64,000 bases of DNA from contig NZ_LMDF01000008.1 in the NCBI RefSeq assembly GCF_001425745.1, forward strand, positions 253,535 to 317,534. Direction: 5' to 3'. Both the position numbers and the translations under genes were made by a program. This DNA is from Caulobacter sp. Root343 (GTDB taxonomy: Bacteria; Pseudomonadota; Alphaproteobacteria; Caulobacterales; Caulobacteraceae). Under the pieces are notes generated by a model, which had not been told where the DNA came from, did no database searches, and saw nothing but the letters and a program-made list of their open reading frames with translations. Within the stretch, counting starts at the first letter, position 1. The number at the start of each line of letters is the position of its first letter. Positions 8,280-16,224 of the stretch are shown piece after piece.

Positions 8280-10085
8280 GTGCGCTTCACCATCAAAGCC
8301 AAACTCATCGCGGCGTTCGGACTGCTGATCGTCCTGATGACGGGCGCGGCCCTGCTCGGCATCAGTGAACTGAACAAGCTGAACACCGACCAGAGCGCCA
8401 TGATCGCCGGACCGGTGGCCCAACTTCAGCGTGCTCAATCGCTGAGCATCAGCCTCCTGCAGATCAGCCGCGCTCAGAAGAACATGGCGCTGGCCAACGA
8501 CGACCAGGAACTGGAGGGCCAGAACGCCAAGGCCGAAAAGCAGCGGCAGATCTTCCAAGACCTGATGGCCGGCGGAATCGCCGCCGAGACGGACCTGGAA
8601 CACAAGGCCAAATGGACGGCGCTCCAGACCGATTGGGAAGCCTACGCCGCGTCGGATACGGCGATGCGCCGGGAGATGCTGGCTCACCAGCGCGCCAATG
8701 CGATCCACGAAATGCAGACCTCGCAGCGGACGATCACCAACCGCATCACCGACCAGGTCGATGACCTGGTCGGGCTGAACCAGGGGCTTCTGAAGACGAC
8801 CGAGGCGGCCGCCAACAAGGCCTATGTCACCGCTCGCAACCTGATGATCGGCCTGGTGGTCGTCTCGCTCCTGATCGCCGCGGCCGCGGCGGCCTGGATC
8901 GCCGTCACCATCAGCAAGGGCCTGAGCAAAGTCGCCGACCTCGCCGACGCCGTCGCCTTGGGCGACCTGGACCAGCGGGTCAACATCACGACCAACGACG
9001 AGATCAAGGACCTGGTCGACACGGTCAACCGCATGACCGAGAACCTTCGCGCCACCGCCGCCGTCGCCGACAAGGTCGCCGACGGTGACCTGACCGTCGA
9101 GACCAAGCCGCTCTCCGACAAGGACACGCTGGGCATCGCCCTGCAGCGCATGGTCGAACGCCTGCGCGGCGTGGTCGCCGACGCGATCTCGGCCTCGGAC
9201 AACGTCTCGGCGGGCAGCCAGGAACTCTCCGCCGCCTCGGAACAGGTCAGCCAAGGCGCCACCGAGCAGGCTTCGTCGGCCGAAGAGGCCTCGGCCTCGA
9301 TGGAAGAGATGGCCGCCAACATCAAGCAGAACGCCGACAACGCCGCCCAGACCGAGAAGATCGCCCGCCAGTCGGCCCAGGACGCCGAGCTCTCGGGCGA
9401 GGCCGTCAACCGCGCCGTCGAAGCCATGCGCACGATCGCCGAGAAGATCGCCATCGTGCAGGAGATCGCCCGCCAGACCGACTTGCTAGCCCTGAACGCG
9501 GCCGTCGAGGCGGCCCGGGCCGGCGAACACGGCCGAGGCTTCGCCGTCGTCGCTTCGGAAGTGCGCAAGCTGGCCGAGCGGTCGCAGACCGCCGCCACCG
9601 AAATCAGCGCGGTCTCTTCAGACACCGTCAAGGCCGCCCAGTCGGCCGGCGAGATGCTGACCACCCTCGTGCCGAATATCCGCCGCACCGCCGAGCTGGT
9701 CGCCGAGATCAGCGCCGCCTGCCGCGAGCAGGACATCGGCTCCAGCCAGATCAACGAGGCCATCCAGCAGCTGGACAAGGTCACCCAACAGAACGCCTCG
9801 GCCTCCGAGCAGATGTCGGCAACCTCCGAGGAACTGGCGGCCCAGGCCGAGGAGTTGCAGACCTCGATCGCCTACTTCCGCCTGTCGAACGGCGGCCAGG
9901 GCGCGCGCAAGCCGGCTCCGGTCGTGCGCCTGCCGGCCCGCGCCGCCAAGGCGACGCCGCCGAAGGCCGCCGCCCGCAAGGCCCCGCGCGCCGTCGCTGT
10001 CCAGCAGGCCCGGGCCCAGGGCTTCGCCCTTGACCTGAGCCAGGGCGGCCCGGACGCCGACGACCGCGAATTCACCGAATACTGA
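8280..10085 (+). CDS. Methyl-accepting chemotaxis protein, double HAMP
   Basis: A transmembrane receptor of 601 residues. TM1 at about 8-28, a helical periplasmic domain of about 160 residues, TM2 at about 188-210, then two HAMP units in a row (GDLDQRV and GDLTVET), and an MA signalling domain with the conserved tip EIARQTDLLALNAAVEAARAG and the nearby GRGFAVVA. A basic Ala/Pro linker leads to a short acidic tail (GGPDADDREFTEY) shared with the next receptor. The GTG start gives an N-terminal RFTIKAKL that matches the other receptor's N-terminus. It starts 17 bases after cheW. Confidence 0.92.
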   Translation: MRFTIKAKLIAAFGLLIVLMTGAALLGISELNKLNTDQSAMIAGPVAQLQRAQSLSISLLQISRAQKNMALANDDQELEGQNAKAEKQRQIFQDLMAGGIAAETDLEHKAKWTALQTDWEAYAASDTAMRREMLAHQRANAIHEMQTSQRTITNRITDQVDDLVGLNQGLLKTTEAAANKAYVTARNLMIGLVVVSLLIAAAAAAWIAVTISKGLSKVADLADAVALGDLDQRVNITTNDEIKDLVDTVNRMTENLRATAAVADKVADGDLTVETKPLSDKDTLGIALQRMVERLRGVVADAISASDNVSAGSQELSAASEQVSQGATEQASSAEEASASMEEMAANIKQNADNAAQTEKIARQSAQDAELSGEAVNRAVEAMRTIAEKIAIVQEIARQTDLLALNAAVEAARAGEHGRGFAVVASEVRKLAERSQTAATEISAVSSDTVKAAQSAGEMLTTLVPNIRRTAELVAEISAACREQDIGSSQINEAIQQLDKVTQQNASASEQMSATSEELAAQAEELQTSIAYFRLSNGGQGARKPAPVVRLPARAAKATPPKAAARKAPRAVAVQQARAQGFALDLSQGGPDADDREFTEY

Positions 10086-10129
10086 ACCCGACAGCGACCT
10101 CGCTCCGATCACGCCAAAGGACCCGGACC

Positions 10130-11815
10130 ATGCGCTTTACGATAAAATTGCAGCTCGGCCTGGCCTTTGGCCTGATCATCGCCCTGCTCCTGACGGCGAC
10201 GGTGTTCGGGGTCAGCAGCCTGTCCTCGACCAACCGCGACCTGAACGCGATGGTCGACGGGCCGGCCGTGCGCCTGCAGGTCGCGCAGGAGCTCAATATC
10301 CACATGCTCAATGTGGTGCGGTTCGAAAAGAACATGGTCCTGGTCGACACCGCCGAGGAGGTGAAGGCCCTCGAGGAGTCGATCGAGCGCGAAAAGCATT
10401 CCTTCGACACCCTGCTGACCAAGGCGGAGGGCTTGGCCACCGCCGAGGGCAAGCCCAAGTGGCAAGCCCTGGGCGGCGCCTGGGAGCGCCTGATCGCCGC
10501 CCATGAGCGGGTCTACGCCCTGGCGGTCGCCAACAACGACGCCGCCGCCGCCGCGATCTCGATGGGCGAGAGCCGCAAGGCCGTCACCGAAGCCTCCGGC
10601 CAGGTGCAGGAACTGGTCGAGCTGTCGCAGGCCCAGATGAACGCCGCCACCGAGGAGGCCGACGCCGACTTCGCCAAGGTCCGCAACAGCCTGATCACGC
10701 TGGCCGCCGTGTCGCTGCTGATCGCCGTGGGCGCGGCCTTCTACATCTCGATCGCGGTCAGCAAGGGCCTCGACCGCGCCTCGAACGCCGTGCGCGCCGT
10801 GGCCGACGGCGACCTGACCAAGACGGTCGACATCACCACCAAGGACGAGATCGGCGACCTGCTGGGCCATGTGAACGTCATGATCGAGCGCCTGCGCGGC
10901 GTGGTCTCCGACGCCATCTCGGCGTCCGAGAACGTCTCGGCGGGCAGTCAGGAATTGTCGGCCGCTTCGGAGCAAGTCAGCCAGGGCGCCACCGAACAGG
11001 CCTCGTCGGCCGAAGAGGCCTCCGCTTCGATGGAAGAGATGGCCTCGAACATCAAGCAGAACGCCGACAACGCCGCCCAGACCGAGAAGATCGCCCGCCA
11101 GTCGGCCCAGGACGCGGAAGTCTCGGGCCAGGCCGTGGCCAAGGCCGTCGACGCCATGCAGACGATCGCCGAGAAGATCACCATCGTGCAGGAGATCGCT
11201 CGCCAGACCGATCTTCTGGCCCTGAACGCCGCCGTCGAGGCGGCCCGGGCCGGCGAACACGGCCGCGGCTTCGCCGTCGTCGCCTCGGAAGTGCGCAAGC
11301 TGGCCGAGCGGTCGCAAACCGCCGCCACCGAGATCGGCGCCGTGTCTTCGGAAACGGTCAAGGCCGCCCAGTCGGCCGGCGTCATGCTGACCAACCTGGT
11401 TCCCAATATCCGCAAGACCGCCGAGCTGGTCGCCGAGATCAGCGCCGCCTGCCGCGAACAGGACATCGGCGCCTCGCAGATCAACGAAGCCATCCAGCAG
11501 CTGGACAAGGTCACCCAACAGAACGCCAGCGCCTCCGAGCAGATGTCGGCCACCTCCGAAGAATTGGCGGCCCAGGCCGAGGAGCTGCAGACCTCGATCG
11601 CCTATTTCCGCACCAGCGCCCACGGGACCGCGTCGCGTCGTCCGGCCTCACGTCCGGCCGCCAAGCGCACGGCCGGGCCGGCGATCCGCAAGCCGGCCGC
11701 GCCGCAACAGCGCCAGACGGTCGCCGCCCAGCAGGCCCGCGTCGGCGGCTTCGCCCTGGACCTGACCAACGGCGGCCCGGACGCGGACGACGCCGAATTC
11801 CGGGAATATGCCTGA
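10130..11815 (+). CDS. Methyl-accepting chemotaxis protein, single HAMP
   Basis: A receptor of 561 residues, paralogue of the one upstream. TM1 at about 7-27, a helical periplasmic domain with unrelated loops, TM2 at about 186-208, one HAMP, and an MA domain almost identical to its neighbour's at both protein and DNA level. It lacks the second HAMP. The C-terminus repeats the same acidic and aromatic tail (GGPDADDAEFREYA). Its stop overlaps the start of the second cheW (TGATG). Confidence 0.93.
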   Translation: MRFTIKLQLGLAFGLIIALLLTATVFGVSSLSSTNRDLNAMVDGPAVRLQVAQELNIHMLNVVRFEKNMVLVDTAEEVKALEESIEREKHSFDTLLTKAEGLATAEGKPKWQALGGAWERLIAAHERVYALAVANNDAAAAAISMGESRKAVTEASGQVQELVELSQAQMNAATEEADADFAKVRNSLITLAAVSLLIAVGAAFYISIAVSKGLDRASNAVRAVADGDLTKTVDITTKDEIGDLLGHVNVMIERLRGVVSDAISASENVSAGSQELSAASEQVSQGATEQASSAEEASASMEEMASNIKQNADNAAQTEKIARQSAQDAEVSGQAVAKAVDAMQTIAEKITIVQEIARQTDLLALNAAVEAARAGEHGRGFAVVASEVRKLAERSQTAATEIGAVSSETVKAAQSAGVMLTNLVPNIRKTAELVAEISAACREQDIGASQINEAIQQLDKVTQQNASASEQMSATSEELAAQAEELQTSIAYFRTSAHGTASRRPASRPAAKRTAGPAIRKPAAPQQRQTVAAQQARVGGFALDLTNGGPDADDAEFREYA

Positions 11816-12303
11816 TGGCCACCGCCACTGAACGCCAGTTCGTCACGCTGGGGCTGGGGGCCGAGGTCTTCGCGGTGTCGGTCGCCCACGTGCGCGAAAT
11901 CCTCGACTACCAGGCGCCATTCGCGATCCCTGAAGGTCCCAACTACCTGATGGGCCTGACCGACGTGCGCGGACGGGGGACGCCGACCATCGACCTGCGC
12001 CTCAAGCTGGGCCTGCCGCCCGTTGCGCCGACCGGCGCCACCCGGATCCTGGTGCTGGACGTGCCGCTCAGCGACCGCGTGCTGTCGCTGGGTCTGGTCG
12101 CCGACCGGGTGATCGAGGTCATCGCGTTCTCGGACGACCAGATCGAGGCCGCGCCGGACATCGGCGTGCCTTGGCGCTCGGAATACATCCAGGGGGTCGT
12201 CCGCCGCGACACGCCGTCCGGGAACAGCGGCTTCGTGGTCATCTTCGACCTGTCACGCCTGCTGACCAGCCAGGACGCCGCCGCCCTCTGCCAAGCGGCC
12301 TAG
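11815..12303 (+). CDS. cheW: Chemotaxis coupling protein CheW (second copy)
   Basis: A CheW domain of 162 residues; the docking segment reads DVRGRGTPTIDLRLKLG. Its ATG overlaps the stop of the receptor just upstream, so it is produced together with that receptor and may prefer it. Low similarity to the first cheW suggests they are not recent duplicates. Confidence 0.92.
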   Translation: MATATERQFVTLGLGAEVFAVSVAHVREILDYQAPFAIPEGPNYLMGLTDVRGRGTPTIDLRLKLGLPPVAPTGATRILVLDVPLSDRVLSLGLVADRVIEVIAFSDDQIEAAPDIGVPWRSEYIQGVVRRDTPSGNSGFVVIFDLSRLLTSQDAAALCQAA

Positions 12304-12347
12304 AAGACAAGACAGCGGCGCGCCAGACGCCGCGAACGGAGAAGACC

Positions 12348-13205
12348 GTGTCGAGACAAGCCGCCGTCCTGCAGTCGCACGAAAACGAACAGCTCAGCGC
12401 CAGGAATTTCCAGCGCCTCTCGACGTTCATCCAGGACTACAGCGGCATCAAGATGCCGGCCAACAAGCGCACCATGCTAGAAGGGCGCCTGCGCCGCCGC
12501 ATGCGGGCCACGCGGATCAACGACGTCAACGCCTATTGCCGCTATCTGTTCGAGGAGAACGGCCTCGACGGCGAAGCCATCCACCTGATCGACGCGGTCA
12601 CCACCAACAAGACCGAGTTCTTCCGCGAACCCGCCCATTTCGACTTCCTGGCGGCCAAGGGGCTTCCCGCCCTGGCGGCGAAGGGCAAGCGCGAGATCAA
12701 GATCTGGAGCTCGGCCTGCTCGACGGGCGCCGAGCCCTACACCATCGCCATGGTCTTGGACGAGTTCTGCGAGAAGCACCGGAACGTCGACTATTCGATC
12801 CTGTGCACCGACATCTGCACCGAGGTGCTGGACCAGGCGGTCGCCGGGCGGTTCTCCGAGCAGATGATCGAACCCGTCTCGATGGCCCGTCGCCAGCGCT
12901 ACCTGATGCGGGCGCGCGACGCCACGCGCAACGAGGTGCGGATCAAGCCGCAGCTTCGCGGCAAGCTGTCCTTCGCTCGTCTGAACCTGATGGACGAGGC
13001 CTATCCGATCGAGACCGACCTCGACATCATCTTCTGCCGCAACATCCTGATCTATTTCGACAAGGCCACCCAGGCCAAGGTGCTCACCCGGCTGTGCGAC
13101 CATCTGTCGCCTGGCGGGTATCTGCTCCTGGGACATTCGGAGTCGATCGTCGGGATCGACCTGCCGGTCGTGCAGATCGCCAACACCGTGTTCCAGAAGC
13201 GGTAG
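12348..13205 (+). CDS. cheR: Chemotaxis receptor methyltransferase CheR
   Basis: An enzyme of 285 residues that methylates receptor glutamates with S-adenosylmethionine. The N-terminal helical domain holds the basic patch GRLRRRMRATR; the SAM site is WSSACSTGAEPYT. The GTG start has GGAGA seven to ten bases upstream. The frame is open further upstream, but it overlaps cheW there and has no family match. Confidence 0.93.
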   Translation: MSRQAAVLQSHENEQLSARNFQRLSTFIQDYSGIKMPANKRTMLEGRLRRRMRATRINDVNAYCRYLFEENGLDGEAIHLIDAVTTNKTEFFREPAHFDFLAAKGLPALAAKGKREIKIWSSACSTGAEPYTIAMVLDEFCEKHRNVDYSILCTDICTEVLDQAVAGRFSEQMIEPVSMARRQRYLMRARDATRNEVRIKPQLRGKLSFARLNLMDEAYPIETDLDIIFCRNILIYFDKATQAKVLTRLCDHLSPGGYLLLGHSESIVGIDLPVVQIANTVFQKR

Positions 13206-13209
13206 GTCC

Positions 13210-14325
13210 ATGATCGCGATCAGGAAGATCCGGGTTCTGATCATCGACGACTCGGCCACCGTCCGACAGACCCTGTCCTCGATCCTGGCGTCGGATCCGC
13301 AGATCGAAGTGCTGGGCGTCGCGTCGGATCCGTTCGTGGCCGCCAAGCGCATCGCCGAGGAAATCCCCGACGTCATCACCCTGGACGTCGAGATGCCCCG
13401 GATGGATGGCATCACCTTCCTGCGCAAGCTGATGGCCCAGAAGCCGATCCCGGTGGTGATGTGCTCGTCCTTGACCGAGGCCGGGTCCGAGACCCTGCTG
13501 CAGGCGCTGGAAGCCGGCGCGGTCGACATCATCCTCAAGCCCAAGATCGGGGTCGCCGACCATCTGCTGGAGTCGAAGATCCGCATCTGCGACGCGGTCA
13601 AGGCGGCGGCCGGCGCGAAGATCGCCGGCTCCAAGCGCCCGATCCCGCAGTTCTCCGCCCTCGGCCATGAGCCCGAGAAGAAACTGACCGCCGACGCCAT
13701 GCTGCCCCCGCCGCCAATCCAAAAAGGGGGCGGCGGCCGGGCGATGGCGCGCACGACGGAGTCCGTTATCTGTGTCGGCGCCTCGACCGGGGGCACCGAG
13801 GCGCTACGCGTACTGCTGGAGGCCCTGCCGCCGGACTCGCCGGGCATGGTCATCGTCCAGCACATGCCCGAGAAGTTCACCGCCTCGTTCGCCATGCGGC
13901 TGGACAGCCTGTGCGCGGTCGAGGTCAAGGAGGCCGAGGACGGCGACACCGTGCGACGCGGTCGAGTGCTGATCGCGCCCGGCAACAAGCATACCCTGCT
14001 GGAGCGCAGCGGCGCCCGCTACTACGTCTCGGTCAAGGACGGCCCGCTGGTCTCGCGTCACCGCCCCTCGGTCGATGTCCTGTTCCGCTCGGCCGCCCGC
14101 TCGGCCGGCTCGAACGCGGTGGGTCTGATCATGACCGGCATGGGCGACGACGGGGCGCGCGGCATGGCCGAGATGAAGCAGGCCGGGGCCTTCACCGTGG
14201 CCCAGGACGAAGCCACCTCGGTGGTGTTCGGCATGCCCAAGGAAGCCATTGCGCTGGGCTGCATCGACCGGATCGCGCCGCTGCAGAACCTGGCGACGGA
14301 AGTGCTGCGGGCAGCCAGCCGGTAG
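13210..14325 (+). CDS. cheB: Chemotaxis methylesterase/deamidase CheB
   Basis: A response regulator enzyme of 371 residues. Receiver domain with Asp13/Asp14 and phospho-Asp59; a linker with a proline and glycine run around residue 170; catalytic domain with Ser192 in GASTGGTEA, His218 in QHMP, and the distal Asp in MGDDGARG. It removes receptor methyl groups and may deamidate glutamines, useful because no cheD is present. Last gene of the operon, five bases after cheR and followed by a terminator. Confidence 0.95.
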   Translation: MIAIRKIRVLIIDDSATVRQTLSSILASDPQIEVLGVASDPFVAAKRIAEEIPDVITLDVEMPRMDGITFLRKLMAQKPIPVVMCSSLTEAGSETLLQALEAGAVDIILKPKIGVADHLLESKIRICDAVKAAAGAKIAGSKRPIPQFSALGHEPEKKLTADAMLPPPPIQKGGGGRAMARTTESVICVGASTGGTEALRVLLEALPPDSPGMVIVQHMPEKFTASFAMRLDSLCAVEVKEAEDGDTVRRGRVLIAPGNKHTLLERSGARYYVSVKDGPLVSRHRPSVDVLFRSAARSAGSNAVGLIMTGMGDDGARGMAEMKQAGAFTVAQDEATSVVFGMPKEAIALGCIDRIAPLQNLATEVLRAASR

Positions 14326-14340
14326 GCGTTCCGCGCCTTT

Positions 14341-14375
14341 CCGATCCCCGGCGGAAGCCGCGGAGATCGGGTTTT
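14341..14375 (+). terminator. Rho-independent terminator of the chemotaxis operon
   Basis: A six-base outer stem (CCGATC/GATCGG) encloses an inner CGGC-GGAA-GCCG hairpin, followed directly by TTTT. It begins 16 bases after the cheB stop and separates the operon from the convergent gene ending at 14383. Confidence 0.85.
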
Positions 14376-14382
14376 GAGAGAT

Positions 14383-16140
14383 CTAGAACAGCAGGTCGTC
14401 GTCCGCGACGGTCTCGACCTCGGCCGTTTGCGCCGACGCCGAACCCAGGCCTTCGGTCAGAGCACGATGGACCTCGCGCTCGTGGGCCATGGTGTACTGC
14501 TTGGCCAACCGGTCGACGAGCGGGCGCAAGGCGCCGCTGATGTCGTCGGTGCGGATGTCGCCGTCGCCAGCCATGTCCAAAAGATCGTTGGCGGCGGTGT
14601 CGAGCACCGAGCCGATCTGCTTGTGGAAGTCGAAGCGCGCGGCGGCCCGGCGCAGCATGTCGACGACATCGGCGCCCTGGCGGGCCACCGCCGTGAGGGC
14701 GGTCTCGACGCCGTCGCCGGCCTTGTGAATTCGCGCAACGGCGCCACTGAGCACCGTGGCGGCGGCGGCGGCCTTGCCGTCCTCCGTGTCCTGGCCAGCT
14801 TCGCGCTGCCCCAGGGCCTCGGCGGCGTTGAACAGGCCTTCCAGCGCGCTGGTGGTCAGTCCGGCCGACTTCTCGAGATGAATGGCGTGCTGGCGCAGCT
14901 CGATGGCGATGACGCCCAGCGGCTTGCCGGTCTCGCCGATGCGGCTGCATTTCAGCGTGGTGTTCAGCGCCATCATCTGCACGTCGGCGCGGATGTTCTG
15001 GATGCCGGCGATGCGTTCGGTCAGTTCGCGGGCCGAGACGGCGGCCGAGCGGCTGACGTTCTCGGCGGCCTGTTCGCCGGCGGTCATGTCGCCAACGAGT
15101 TCTAGCGCCTGGCCGACATTGCCTTCCAGATCGCGCAGGAAGTTGGTCTCGGCGCCATCGGTCTGGCCCGAGGCCAGGTCGCGCAGACGCAGCAGTTCGG
15201 CGGCGTCGGCGGCCATGCCGATGACATTGTGCCCGATGCGAGAAACCTCGCGGTGGAAGTCCTCGGCCGTGGCGGTCAGCTGAGCGCCGAGCAGGCGATG
15301 GACGAAGGCCTGGGCCCGGGCCCGCGGCGCATCCGGCAGGCCGGCGATCTCCCGAGATTCGTCCAGGAACCGCAGGCCGGCTTGTACGTGCTCGATCCGT
15401 TGACGGGTGATGTCGCCGATCTGCAGGGCCGCGAGGCCGCCGCCGACCTTCTTCTGGACGTCGCGAGCGAGGGTCGCGACGCTCATCGCGACCTCGACGA
15501 TCTTGGCGTGGTGCGCGGCGATCGCCGTGGCGCTGGCCCGCAAGGCGTCCGGCACCGCCGGCAGCAAGGCCACGCAGTCGCGCGCCAACGCCTGCTCGTG
15601 GCTCAGGGCGCCCCGCAAGGTGTGGTCCAGGCCCATCAGTTCGGCGTTGAACGCGTCGAGTTGGGTCCGCCCCATCTCGATGCAGTCGTAGATCTCCTGG
15701 GCGAAGATCGCGAACTCCGGCCCGGCGGCCGCGATGCCGCCCGAGGTGATCTTGATGTTGATGGCGAAGACGCGGAGATAGGCCAGGTGCTGGCGCATCT
15801 CCTCGATGCACGCGCCCAGGCGATCGCCGAACTTGACCAGCTCGGCCACCCGGCCCCGACGTTCGTCCAGGCTGTCGGGCAATGACTTCAGCGACTCGGC
15901 CGCGCGGGCGAGGTCGGCGGTCGTGGAGGTCACCGTGTCGGCGTCGAGATTGCCGCGCATGCTGTCGAGGCCGGCGATCAGGGCGCCGACGCCCTCGACG
16001 GCCCGCGACAAGACGTCGCCCGCCTCGAGGAAGCGGCCTTCGACGACCTGACGCGCCGATTCCAGGCGGGCGGCGATCCGCGCCCCATCACCGGGCGAGA
16101 CCGTCGCGTCCGATACCGTCGCTGAGATTGCCAAGCCCAT
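14383..16140 (-). CDS. Soluble chemoreceptor-like protein with two degenerate signalling tips
   Basis: A long helical protein of 585 residues without signal peptide or membrane segment. Two stretches resemble the hairpin tip of chemoreceptors. One, near residue 125, reads VFAINIKITSGGIAAAGPEF. The other, near residue 390, reads MALNTTLKCSRIGETGKPLG. Both keep the (A)LN and G-x-P/G-x-F-like pattern but have lost key residues contacting CheA. The last residues are DDDLLF, similar to the CheY-binding tail of CheZ (DDLL...F). Convergent with the chemotaxis operon, it is probably a cytoplasmic modulator of that array; the function is inferred. Confidence 0.7.
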   Translation of the reverse strand: MGLAISATVSDATVSPGDGARIAARLESARQVVEGRFLEAGDVLSRAVEGVGALIAGLDSMRGNLDADTVTSTTADLARAAESLKSLPDSLDERRGRVAELVKFGDRLGACIEEMRQHLAYLRVFAINIKITSGGIAAAGPEFAIFAQEIYDCIEMGRTQLDAFNAELMGLDHTLRGALSHEQALARDCVALLPAVPDALRASATAIAAHHAKIVEVAMSVATLARDVQKKVGGGLAALQIGDITRQRIEHVQAGLRFLDESREIAGLPDAPRARAQAFVHRLLGAQLTATAEDFHREVSRIGHNVIGMAADAAELLRLRDLASGQTDGAETNFLRDLEGNVGQALELVGDMTAGEQAAENVSRSAAVSARELTERIAGIQNIRADVQMMALNTTLKCSRIGETGKPLGVIAIELRQHAIHLEKSAGLTTSALEGLFNAAEALGQREAGQDTEDGKAAAAATVLSGAVARIHKAGDGVETALTAVARQGADVVDMLRRAAARFDFHKQIGSVLDTAANDLLDMAGDGDIRTDDISGALRPLVDRLAKQYTMAHEREVHRALTEGLGSASAQTAEVETVADDDLLF

Positions 16141-16224
16141 GAAATCGCCGACTGTTTTTCTGAAGGTGGACTATCGCGCAGATAAGCGAAGGTCGGGTAA
16201 AGATCGCGCCGGTTTCCGCGCGTG

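Noticed and set aside
10130..11815. Receptor as a recent exact duplicate of its neighbour
   Set aside because: Only the signalling domain and tail match; sensor domains and HAMP number differ.
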